Positions 8,925 to 15,782 of a stretch of DNA of 64,000 nucleotides are shown here, one piece after another. The first letter of the stretch is position 1. Every line of letters starts with the position of its first letter. The translations under genes and the position numbers were made by a program. The notes under the pieces are model-generated. The model was given only the letters and a program-made list of their open reading frames with translations, was not told the origin of the DNA and made no database searches. This stretch comes from Pseudoalteromonas holothuriae. GTDB lineage: Bacteria > Pseudomonadota > Gammaproteobacteria > Enterobacterales > Alteromonadaceae. The stretch spans positions 248,001 to 312,000 of the forward strand of contig NZ_CAMAPC010000002.1 of assembly GCF_945859825.1 (NCBI RefSeq), in the 5' to 3' direction.

Positions 8925-9101
8925 TTATTTTGGATCTACAGGGCAAAGTCCTGTGCGCGCATCGCAAAAAATCATCGCTGACGTCCAAGATGCAGGGTTA
9001 GCATAAGCATTACCAGCAGCAATTTTCTGAGTTGCTACATTATTAATTTCTTTTGTCGCATTTAAAGTTTTTAACTGTTTTTTATTTAATTTTATTTTCA
9101 T
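8925..9101 (-). CDS. Orphan small peptide gene, RiPP-like precursor (58 aa)
   Basis: The peptide starts MKIKLNKKQLKTLN, a lysine-rich leader of the type seen in short marine gammaproteobacterial natural-product precursors. It ends in a different, Ala/Ser/Trp-rich core with two cysteines (FCDARTGLCPVDPK). The sequence TAAGGA lies six bases before the ATG at 9101; an ATG at 9107 touches the Shine-Dalgarno and is less likely. The stop overlaps a perfect 8-bp palindrome (8911-8927) that could end transcription. No modification enzyme or transporter is adjacent, so it would be an orphan precursor. The RiPP reading is an inference from shape; it may instead be a plain bacteriocin or stress peptide. 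Confidence 0.55.
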   Translation of the reverse strand: MKIKLNKKQLKTLNATKEINNVATQKIAAGNAYANPASWTSAMIFCDARTGLCPVDPK

Positions 9102-9252
9102 TTTCATTCCTTAAGATTTTTATTAACGCAATTAACTTTACGCAAATCAAGAGTATCACTTAGTTATAAATAATCCAATAGCTATAATTTTCAGAAAGAA
9201 CTAAAGTGGACAGACACTCAAACTGCTAGTCAATTATGGGTACACTTTGGTA

Positions 9253-9320
9253 ATATTGGCTAATAAATAATAAGTAGCAAATTTGCTTTGCTCTTTTCAA
9301 GTGACTGTTTATTCTAAACA
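9253..9320. repeat. Intergenic repeat family, partial copy abutting the GH12-like frame
   Basis: TTGGCTAATAAATAATAAGT and the following TTTGCTCTTTTCAAGTGACTG match the tail of the 13-kb copy (GGCCAACAAATAGTACGTGG, TTTGCTCTTTTTAAGTAACG). The match ends where the GH12-like open frame begins. From 9108 to 9252 there is only the leader of the small peptide gene. Confidence 0.5.
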
Positions 9321-10013
9321 AGGGATACTAACCATAATGTTTGGAATAAAACGGCTGCACAGAGTGATGATTGGAGCCAATGTCTAGAAAAGAGAACAAT
9401 TGATGGTGAGGTTCAATTTGGTTGGTCTTGGTCATGGCCACTCGGTCGCAGAGTTATCTATTCCCAGCCTCAAATTAAAATTGGTGCTTCACCTTGGGCG
9501 CCTGAGCCAAAGTTCGACACTTCATTTCCCTTAAAAATTTCGGAACTTAAAAAGCTAGATGTTGCATACCAAATCGAAGTTAAAACAAACGGAGAGCATA
9601 ATATAGCTACTACTATGTGGCTTATTACTGAAGAGTATAACGGTTCGGAACCCAAGAAATCAGTCATTGCGGCTGAAACTATGTTCTGGACATATTCCAC
9701 AACAGGGCATTTTAATCCAGCGGGTCAAAAATTCGGTGAAATCATGATTAATGATACTACTTGGGAAGTTTGGCATCAGAAAGATTGGGACGACAAGTCG
9801 GGTGTCAATGATAACAAGTGGGTAAATGTTTCATTTAGAGCTAAAAAACTCATGATGTCAGCTAATATCCCAGCACTTAATCTTTTAAAATATGCTATCA
9901 ACGAGAGGTTGATTTCGCAAAACCTATTTATAGCAGATGTAGAGTTAGGAAATGAGATTATGAGCGGCGCTGGAATCGCGTGGGTAAAAGAGTTTAGTGT
10001 GCTTTATGAGTAA
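9318..10013 (+). pseudogene. GH12-like endoglucanase/xyloglucanase catalytic domain without a start
   Basis: The frame is open from just after a TAA at 9315 to the stop at 10013 (about 231 codons) but has no start codon or signal peptide before the conserved N-terminus NHNVWNKTAAQSDDWSQC. NVWN, WSWSWP, the nucleophile-like Glu in AAETMFWTY, TWEVW and the acid/base-like Glu in VELGNEIMSGAG follow the order of glycoside hydrolase family 12, which cuts beta-1,4-glucans. Both expected glutamates are present, so decay is recent or only the 5' end was lost. An internal ATG at 9615 would skip half the fold. The 5' boundary coincides with a copy of the intergenic repeat. The family call is by motif order only. 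Confidence 0.55.
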
Positions 10014-10218
10014 ATTTCTAACAAATTCTGAGGTGTTTAGAACCCTGCCTCAGCCTAAATTACGTAATTAAACTAGTTTAATTTCTATTGTAAGTTGCCT
10101 AAGTGTTAAACCTTTGAATTCGGGCTTCTAGTTAAATCGTTCCGCAAATACTTTTAAAAACGCTAACTAAAACAATGCCAAGTAACATTTTTTATATTTA
10201 ATATGGTATCGAAGTAAA

Positions 10219-10276
10219 TATCCTCTTCATGTATCCTCTTCATGGACAGGCACTTAAATTTGGGCACTCAAATTTG
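10219..10276. repeat. Two short tandem duplications
   Basis: TATCCTCTTCATG occurs twice back to back (10219-10244), followed shortly by two 14-base units GGCACT(T/C)AAATTTG (10249-10276). They lie in a 580-base gene-free stretch (10014-10599) that otherwise contains CTGAGG/CCTCAG arms just after the GH12-like stop and the attC-like site described next. Confidence 0.65.
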
Positions 10277-10439
10277 CTGTTACTGTTGTTTGGCTAAGTA
10301 ATTCATTAGGGTTGTATCCTAATGAATTTATAAACAATGTTGGTAAGTTTTTTATGAAGGATATTAAGCAATGTTCACGATACTTAATTTTCTTTAGCTG
10401 TTGCGATTAACAATACTAAGTTTTTGCTTTATTGTAGAT

Positions 10440-10560
10440 TAATACCCAATCAAAGGGCTCAATGAGTATCAAGGGCATCAAAAACGGACGCAAAACACTT
10501 GGCTGTGCTCTTTGTTAGTAATTTTAGTTAAGTATTTATGCGCAGCTTATGCGAGCGTCA
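10440..10560. other. Degenerate attC-like integron recombination site, upstream of the cassette-like hydrolase
   Basis: Within this stretch CGCAAAACACTTGGCT pairs with the arm AGTTAAGTATTTATGCG, needing G-T pairs and one extrahelical T, as in folded attC sites. The end ATGCGCAGCTTATGCGAGCG resembles the TGCGNNNCTTATGCGGGCGTTA end of many chromosomal-integron attC sites, with the last bases altered. The outer 5' arm is poorly conserved, so the left boundary is approximate. No integrase gene is in the window. Confidence 0.45.
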
Positions 10561-10599
10561 CATGCCCTAGTAGTTATAGCTGAGTCAAGGATGAATCTA

Positions 10600-11799
10600 G
10601 TGAATAAAAAATCTCTATTAAAGCTGGTATTTATCATTTCTATGTTAATACCTTACTCTGTTGTTGCGAATAAACATCTGGACCAGAACATTGGCTACCG
10701 TAATAAATACCAAGCAATGCTAGATAATCTTATATCTCAATACATTCCCGGCGCCGTAATTCTTGTAGAATCAAAACATGGCAGGTTTATAGGTAGCGCT
10801 GGCTTTAAAGACTTGGAAAAAAAGCAGCCAATGACAACGGATGTTGTGATACCTAATGGCAGTGCCGGGAAAAAATTAACAGCACTGTTGGTAGTCTTGT
10901 TGGCCGAAGAAGGGATCGTTAACCTTGATTCACCGATAAGTAAATACCTTGATAAAGAGTTACTTAGTCAAATTCAATATTCGGATGAAATGACTTTGAG
11001 GCACTTGTTAAATCACACAAGCGGTATTATTGAATATAACGATGTTGGTGAGTATGCGTTTTTTAAAGCGCAATATGCTCAGCAGAATAAGATTACAACG
11101 GACATGTTTCCATTAGGCTTTGCGTTCAACCAACCCGCAGACTTTGAACCAGGGGAAGGGCATTCGTACTCAAATACGGGTTATGCATTGGCCGGAGTCA
11201 TTTTAGAACGCGTTTTAAAAGAACACCCATCAAAGGCGATCAGAAGCAGAATTATTGAACCATTAAAAATGACATCTAGCTACTCTAAGGGTGTTGAAAA
11301 ACATCAACCAGTGATGACATCGGGGTTTTTTATTAATGAGACTGATCCTCTTTTCCCAACCCCGTTGAATGTCTGGGTTGATACAAAAAATATTATTGGA
11401 ACAACTGCTACGTCTGATGCTCCTTTAGCATCAGACGTTAAAGATATGGCAAAGCTTTTAAGGGCTATCGTACGTAAAAACAGCGTGTTCAGTGAAAGTG
11501 TGAGAGCGCAAATGATAGGTGAAAAGTACTTGGTTGAATCTTGGGGCGCACGTTTTTATTATGCATCTGATTTCTATTATGGGCTTGGTATTTGGATTGA
11601 AAAAGTAAATGGTAAAAAATTCTATCATCATGGCGGCACTGAATTTGGCTACTTTACGCAAAACATCTATATTCCCGATGGAGATGTCAGTATTACCGCT
11701 TTTGCGAATTGCGGTGTAAACGACCATTGCGAAGAAGCATTTCAAAACTTTACTTTTGAGGTTTTAGACTCATTTTTAAATATTAAAAAGGGTATATAA
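10600..11799 (+). CDS. Secreted serine hydrolase of the beta-lactamase/PBP fold, cassette-like
   Basis: About 400 residues. A signal peptide (NKKSLLKLVFIISMLIPYSVVA) precedes a catalytic domain with SxxK in NGSAGKKLTA, YxN in YSNTGYALAG and an HxG-type motif in HHGGTEFGYF, so all three motifs are intact. The GTG at 10600 has AAGGA eight bases upstream; the ATG at 10591 overlaps that site and frames opening further upstream would start inside the attC-like site. The stop codon at 11797-11799 is embedded in the start of a second attC-like site, as is common in integron cassettes. A perfect 12-bp inverted repeat lies inside the gene (11410-11438). Substrate unknown; esterase, peptidase or beta-lactamase are all possible. 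Confidence 0.85.
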   Translation: MNKKSLLKLVFIISMLIPYSVVANKHLDQNIGYRNKYQAMLDNLISQYIPGAVILVESKHGRFIGSAGFKDLEKKQPMTTDVVIPNGSAGKKLTALLVVLLAEEGIVNLDSPISKYLDKELLSQIQYSDEMTLRHLLNHTSGIIEYNDVGEYAFFKAQYAQQNKITTDMFPLGFAFNQPADFEPGEGHSYSNTGYALAGVILERVLKEHPSKAIRSRIIEPLKMTSSYSKGVEKHQPVMTSGFFINETDPLFPTPLNVWVDTKNIIGTTATSDAPLASDVKDMAKLLRAIVRKNSVFSESVRAQMIGEKYLVESWGARFYYASDFYYGLGIWIEKVNGKKFYHHGGTEFGYFTQNIYIPDGDVSITAFANCGVNDHCEEAFQNFTFEVLDSFLNIKKGI

Positions 11800-11889
11800 C
11801 AAGGCCATTACAGTATAGGGAGTATTAACGGCTTGCTTGGTTTCGCTTCGTTACACATTTTAGCAAGCTATTCTGTGAATGGGGCGATG
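11795..11889. other. Degenerate attC-like integron recombination site, downstream of the cassette-like hydrolase
   Basis: The site begins TAACAAGGCCATTACAG at the stop codon of the hydrolase and ends CTGTGAATGGGGCGAT. The arms ATTACAG (11808-11814) and CTGTGAAT (11873-11880) pair with one extrahelical G, and GCTTGCT (11831-11837) pairs with AGCAAGC (11862-11868). The central part TTTCGCTTCGTTACACATTT is a hallmark of many marine chromosomal-integron attC sites. The terminal GTTRRRY box is degraded (GATGAGA), so the site may be inactive. Confidence 0.6.
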
Positions 11890-12002
11890 AGACTGTTTTT
11901 TCAACATGAGAAATATTAAAGGCTTGTTAGATATTTAAGGAGTATTTTAAAACATAAGCAGAGTCATTTTAATTTTAACATCCCTGTTTATCGTAAGTGT
12001 AT

Positions 12003-12133
12003 CTTGGCCGTTTATACACAGTGACAGTTCATTCTAAATTTGTCTCTTTCGATGTAGCAGTTAAGCAAGTAGCTTACGGTAAACACATGGCAAACACATA
12101 TAGATAGGCCAATAAATAATTAGTACGTGGCTG
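12003..12133. repeat. Intergenic repeat family, copy 2
   Basis: Carries the blocks TTGGCCGTTTATACACAGTGACAG (here 12004 onward), GCAGTTAAGCAAGTAGCTTACGG and TAGATAGGCCAATAAATA followed by AGTACGTGGCTG, matching the 12.9-kb copy in the same order. The gap 11890-12290 has no supported gene. Confidence 0.65.
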
Positions 12134-12290
12134 TATAAAACGATTGCCCTTTAAGGCCCACTCAAGCCTCTAATCGATTGAGTCAAAATAGCAACTCAGC
12201 TAAGGTTGAGGTATCAATAAAAATAAATTAAAACGAGTAATTCTACAGGCTCGTTATATTGCACAATGGTTGGTATAGAAAGGGGCGAAT

Positions 12291-12827
12291 ATGAAGAGTA
12301 AAGTCATTGATTTTTGGTTTAATGAACTTGAACCACGGCAGTGGTGGGAAAAAAGCTCAAGTTTGGATCTTATGATTAAAACTCGTTTTGGCGATTTACA
12401 CCATCAAGCCAAAGCAGGTGAATTGTTTATGTGGCGTGATAGCGCGATTGACTCTTTAGCTGAAGTCATTATTTTAGACCAATTTTCTCGCAATATTTAC
12501 CGAGATAAACCAGAGTCATTTGCATGTGATTTCATGGCGCTAGCGTTAGCTCAGTTTGCAATTTCAAAGGGGCTTGATTCACATCTATCTAATGTTCAAA
12601 GAACGTTTCTTTATATGCCTTTTATGCACAGCGAATCGAAATTAATTCATACGGAGGCAGTTAAGCTATTTGAGTCTGTAGGGATACCTAGCAGTCTCGA
12701 CTTTGAACACAAGCACAAAGCTATAATTGACAGGTTTGGTCGTTATCCGCATCGAAATGCAATGTTAAACCGTAGTTCAACAAAAGAAGAGTTGGAGTTT
12801 TTGCGTCAGCCAAATTCAAGCTTCTAG
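12291..12827 (+). CDS. DUF924 family protein
   Basis: A 178-residue soluble protein. VIDFWFNELEPRQWWEKSS at the N-terminus, LAEVIILDQFSRNIYRDKPESFACD in the middle and FLYMPFMHSE plus RFGRYPHRNAML near the end are the conserved blocks of DUF924, an all-helical, TPR-like cytoplasmic family of unknown function. Length is usual. The ATG at 12291 has GAAAGGGG upstream. The gene stands alone between two copies of the intergenic repeat, which fits an accessory position; no functional partner is visible. Confidence 0.85.
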   Translation: MKSKVIDFWFNELEPRQWWEKSSSLDLMIKTRFGDLHHQAKAGELFMWRDSAIDSLAEVIILDQFSRNIYRDKPESFACDFMALALAQFAISKGLDSHLSNVQRTFLYMPFMHSESKLIHTEAVKLFESVGIPSSLDFEHKHKAIIDRFGRYPHRNAMLNRSSTKEELEFLRQPNSSF

Positions 12828-12880
12828 AGCTACAACTTAACACATATAGGCCTTAATTATGTTAATAGGCAATAATGTTC

Positions 12881-13075
12881 TATCTTGGCTATTTTTGCAC
12901 GGTGACAGTCAGTTTTAAATAAACAAACTTGTTAACTGCCTCTGTCGATGCGGCAGTTAAGCAAGTAGCATACGGGATATAGATAGGCCAACAAATAGTA
13001 CGTGGCTGGAAAAGTTTGATTTGCTCTTTTTAAGTAACGGTCTTTTAGAATGTACCAAGCATTAAGTCAAATGGT
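12881..13075. repeat. Intergenic repeat family, copy 3 (longest)
   Basis: Begins TATCTTGGCTATTTTTGCAC, continues with GTGACAGT, then TTAACTGCC and GGCAGTTAA, which pair as a 9-bp stem extended by ACTTG/CAAGT with one bulged base. It goes on through GGCCAACAAATAGTACGTGG and TTTGCTCTTTTTAAGTAACG to GCATTAAGTCAAATGG. It contains the blocks found separately in the other copies, so it is the best reference for the family. Confidence 0.65.
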
Positions 13076-13115
13076 CAGAACGTTTGCATCATACTATTTT
13101 ACAGCAAATATGAAC

Positions 13116-13560
13116 CTACCTTGTTGAAATAGCTTTAAAATGTTTAATTTTGGCAAAAGCATCTTCAACTAGGTGACGGTATTTATATAGACACCAATCC
13201 ATCTCTTTGTTTTTCTTAGTATTACCTTTACGCCGAGGTATCACTGCTTTACCGCCCGTTTGCTCTATTACAAAGGCTCTAATAGATTGATTGCCATAAT
13301 CTTTATCGGCAATGACGTATTCGCTTTTAGGATAATTGGCTATCAACGGCTAAATGAATTTTTTTTGAAAAACCACCACAACTCTTACCACTCGATTCGT
13401 TCTTTTTACTTTGTGCTCCACTACTATGCTGATGTGTCCTTACAATGCTTCCATCAATAATTAGCCACTCACTGTCAGTAACATAGGTTAAAGCTTTAAA
13501 TATTTTTTTTACAAAATGCACAATGGCTGAGAGAGTGTTGCTAGCTAACTTATTGGGCAT
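13116..13560 (-). pseudogene. IS5-family transposase remnant
   Basis: Two overlapping minus-strand frames carry pieces of one IS5-type transposase. The first (13560 to 13327) holds WLIIDGSIVRTHQHSSGAQ with the first catalytic Asp; the second (13346 to 13116) holds YVIADKDYGNQSIRAFV with the second Asp and YRHLVEDAFAKIKHFKAIS with the Glu. The N-terminus is gone, about 30 residues between the two pieces are missing, the frame is shifted, and the C-terminus stops early. No terminal inverted repeats or target duplication were recognised. It cannot make an active enzyme. Confidence 0.8.
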
Positions 13561-13677
13561 TACAATTAGTTAGCCAGTTGACATAATTAGTAGGGAGTAA
13601 ACCACTAATCTGATAAAATCCAAGTTTGCCAGTAATTATGTTGATAGTGCTGGATTTACCTAAGACTAGGAACTATT

Positions 13678-14157
13678 TTGACCAACAATGATATTTTACG
13701 ACGTATTCGCTATACATTTGATTTAAACGATAATGTAATGACTGAAATTTTCTCTTTAGCAAATGTTAATGTAACCAATGCACAAGTCTCTCAATGGCTG
13801 AAAAAAGAAGAGGAAGAGTCTTTCGTTGAACTTAGCGATACTGAATTAGCTGTATTTCTTAATGGTTTCATTAATTTAAAGCGTGGTAAGCGCGAAGGTG
13901 AGCAGCCTGAACCTGAAGATAAGTTAAGCAATAATATTGTCTTTCAAAAGTTACGTATTGCTTTGAACCTCAAAGCTGAAGATATTTTAGAGACCCTGCA
14001 ATGTGTCGATTTTCGGTTAAGTAAGCATGAACTTAGTGCGTTTTTTCGCAAGCCTCAAAATAAGCACTATAGAGCGTGTAAAGACCAAATTCTTAGAAAC
14101 TTTTTACTCGGCCTTCAACATCAGTTGCGCCCAAATAGTAATAAAACCGAATCATAA
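13678..14157 (+). CDS. DUF1456 family protein (YehS-like)
   Basis: A 159-residue protein made of two related halves, NDILRRIRYTFDLNDNVMTEIF and NIVFQKLRIALNLKAEDILETL, each followed by a short helical domain ending in VELSD / FRLSKHEL. This duplicated arrangement is DUF1456 (Escherichia coli YehS). Function is unknown; a nucleic-acid-binding role has been suggested only from the fold. The start is TTG at 13678, chosen because it restores the conserved N-terminus and has TAGGA eight bases upstream. It is a single gene, convergent with the ornithine monooxygenase gene. Confidence 0.85.
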   Translation: MTNNDILRRIRYTFDLNDNVMTEIFSLANVNVTNAQVSQWLKKEEEESFVELSDTELAVFLNGFINLKRGKREGEQPEPEDKLSNNIVFQKLRIALNLKAEDILETLQCVDFRLSKHELSAFFRKPQNKHYRACKDQILRNFLLGLQHQLRPNSNKTES

Positions 14158-14284
14158 TAAAACGCTAAACAGAGGTTTGCTTTATTAAGTATAAGCTGGG
14201 TTTAGCATTAAAGGTGCAGCGATTGATGTGTGCGTTATTTGTGCCTTATTAGTCTCGTTATAACATTGGTTATAGTCATTCATA

Positions 14285-14326
14285 CTTCTGTCAGGTTTTA
14301 TTCTCCCTAATCTAGTCTGACAGAAG
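14285..14326. terminator. Stem-loop between convergent genes
   Basis: CTTCTGTCAG (14285-14294) pairs perfectly with CTGACAGAAG (14317-14326) over a 22-base loop. It lies between the convergent DUF1456 and monooxygenase genes, where a terminator is expected, but there is no T-run. The rest of 14158-14401 shows nothing else. Confidence 0.4.
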
Positions 14327-14401
14327 CAAGTTAAGAGCTACTTAGGTTGCTCTGCTAACACCAAGTGATGTTACTGCATTTTATCCAAGTATTGTTGTGT
14401 A

Positions 14402-15685
14402 CTAAATCTTTAGTGAATGTTGCAGTGCACTGGCAATTTCTTGTGAGCGAATAGCCAATACGGATAAGAGCGTATCACTTAAGCCATGAGTTGACTCTGA
14501 CAAGCCTTGGACAAAAATAGGCGGAGCAAAGTTTGGTCCAGTCTTAACTTGGTAATTTCTGTTTATGGTAAAGTCACCTAAATGCTCTTGTAATGGCGCT
14601 AAAATAGGGTTGTTTTTGGGTCGTTGATACCCAGTTGCAAGGATCACAAGGTCATATTGTTTACTTGTGGTTATGCCAAGGTCTTTGTTTAAAACCGTCA
14701 GTTCTATTTTGTTATTGACCGACTTAGCCTGTGTAATTTGGCTATTAGGGTTGTAACTATGTTTTTGCTTTTTAGTTATTTTTTGCATATAAAAGAGCTG
14801 GTAGACTTGGTCAAGCATATCAGCATCAACAGCAGAATAATTGGTATGTTTATAAGCTGTGAGGAGTCGCTGCCTTTCATCGTGTGATTTTTCAAACATT
14901 CTGTTGGTTGTTGAAGGGTTGAAAACTTCATTTACAAACGGACTTGAGTCGGCGGGTCTCATAGCATCACTTTGAAACAGTAAGTCAACCTCTCCATGAT
15001 CATATCTATTATTTAAATCTAAAATGGCTTCAGCGGCACTTTGTCCGCCGCCAATGACTGCGACTTTTAATGGCCGGTTTTTGTCTATGGCAAGCTCAGA
15101 CAGCTTACTAAGGTAATGACTGTGGTGAAATACTTGGGCCGAATCCCGCAGCTCTTGAAATGCCGCAGGTATATTTGGGCTGCCGCCAGCACTAAATACC
15201 AATGAGCGAGCGAAATGAACATGGTGTTCACCGTTACTTGAAACAGTGTCTATTTTTAGCTTAGTGACATTACTCCCTTCATAGACTGGGTGGATGGCTG
15301 TTACATTATTGTCATAACTGCACAGTTCACTAAAGTGTGAAGCAACCCAATTTAAGTAATCGTTAAACTCTAATCGACTGGGGCAAAAGGTGCCTAAATT
15401 GATAAAATCTATCAGCCTGTCATGGGTTTTTAAATAGTTTAAAAATGTATAGGGGCTTTGTGGGTTGCGCTGTGTGACTAAGTCTTTTAAAAAGGAAACT
15501 TGTAGGCCACTTTGGTCGGTGATTGTATCACCATGCCATTGGTACTTAACTTGCTTATCTAAAAATAAAGCGTTGATCGTTTTATTTTGCTGGTTTGCTT
15601 CTTCAAGCGCAATCGCCAGAGCAATATTTGAAGGCCCGAAACCGACACCAACTAGGTCGTAGGTTGCGTCATTTGTTTGAGTCAT
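14402..15685 (-). CDS. L-ornithine N5-monooxygenase (PvdA/SidA type)
   Basis: A 427-residue flavoprotein of the lysine/ornithine N-monooxygenase family. The FAD motif GVGFGPSNIALAIAL is at residues 13-27, the NADPH motif GGGQSAAEAILDLN near 212 and ATGYQRP near 350. The region FLKDLVTQRNPQSPYTFLNYL is diagnostic for this family. It hydroxylates the side-chain amine of ornithine (or lysine) with FAD, NADPH and O2, giving the precursor of hydroxamate iron ligands. Its position beside the salicylate synthase and NRPS genes ties it to the same siderophore. Ornithine is preferred by resemblance to PvdA; lysine cannot be excluded. A terminator-like hairpin separates it from the upstream gene. Confidence 0.9.
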   Translation of the reverse strand: MTQTNDATYDLVGVGFGPSNIALAIALEEANQQNKTINALFLDKQVKYQWHGDTITDQSGLQVSFLKDLVTQRNPQSPYTFLNYLKTHDRLIDFINLGTFCPSRLEFNDYLNWVASHFSELCSYDNNVTAIHPVYEGSNVTKLKIDTVSSNGEHHVHFARSLVFSAGGSPNIPAAFQELRDSAQVFHHSHYLSKLSELAIDKNRPLKVAVIGGGQSAAEAILDLNNRYDHGEVDLLFQSDAMRPADSSPFVNEVFNPSTTNRMFEKSHDERQRLLTAYKHTNYSAVDADMLDQVYQLFYMQKITKKQKHSYNPNSQITQAKSVNNKIELTVLNKDLGITTSKQYDLVILATGYQRPKNNPILAPLQEHLGDFTINRNYQVKTGPNFAPPIFVQGLSESTHGLSDTLLSVLAIRSQEIASALQHSLKI

Positions 15686-15723
15686 AAATGTTCCTTGTCA
15701 CGGGTGTAAAGTGTGATGTAGTC

Positions 15724-15749
15724 AAAAAAGCCAGTTCCTTGGCTTTTTT
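15724..15749. terminator. Bidirectional intrinsic terminator between the monooxygenase and salicylate synthase genes
   Basis: AAAAAAGCCA and TGGCTTTTTT form a strong stem with a short GTTCCT loop region and T-runs on both strands. It lies between two genes read in the same (minus) direction, so it should reduce readthrough from the salicylate synthase gene into the monooxygenase gene. The latter may have its own promoter in the 40 bases left. Confidence 0.75.
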
Positions 15750-15782
15750 AAATTAATGTTGAGTCTGCAAAAAGTAACGCCG

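Noticed and set aside
9470..9700. Minus-strand open frame over the GH12-like gene
   Set aside because: It is the complement of a recognisable hydrolase frame.
12881..13075. Intergenic repeat as an attC site
   Set aside because: It has a GTTAAGC box and a bulged stem, but no matching RYYYAAC arm at the right distance and a different centre from the two attC-like sites, so it was kept as a separate family.
13260..13460. Plus-strand open frame over the IS5 remnant
   Set aside because: It is antisense to recognisable transposase sequence and has no coding features of its own.
14285..14326. Inverted repeat as an attachment site or attC
   Set aside because: Perfect arms without the conserved boxes; its position between convergent genes suits transcription termination better.
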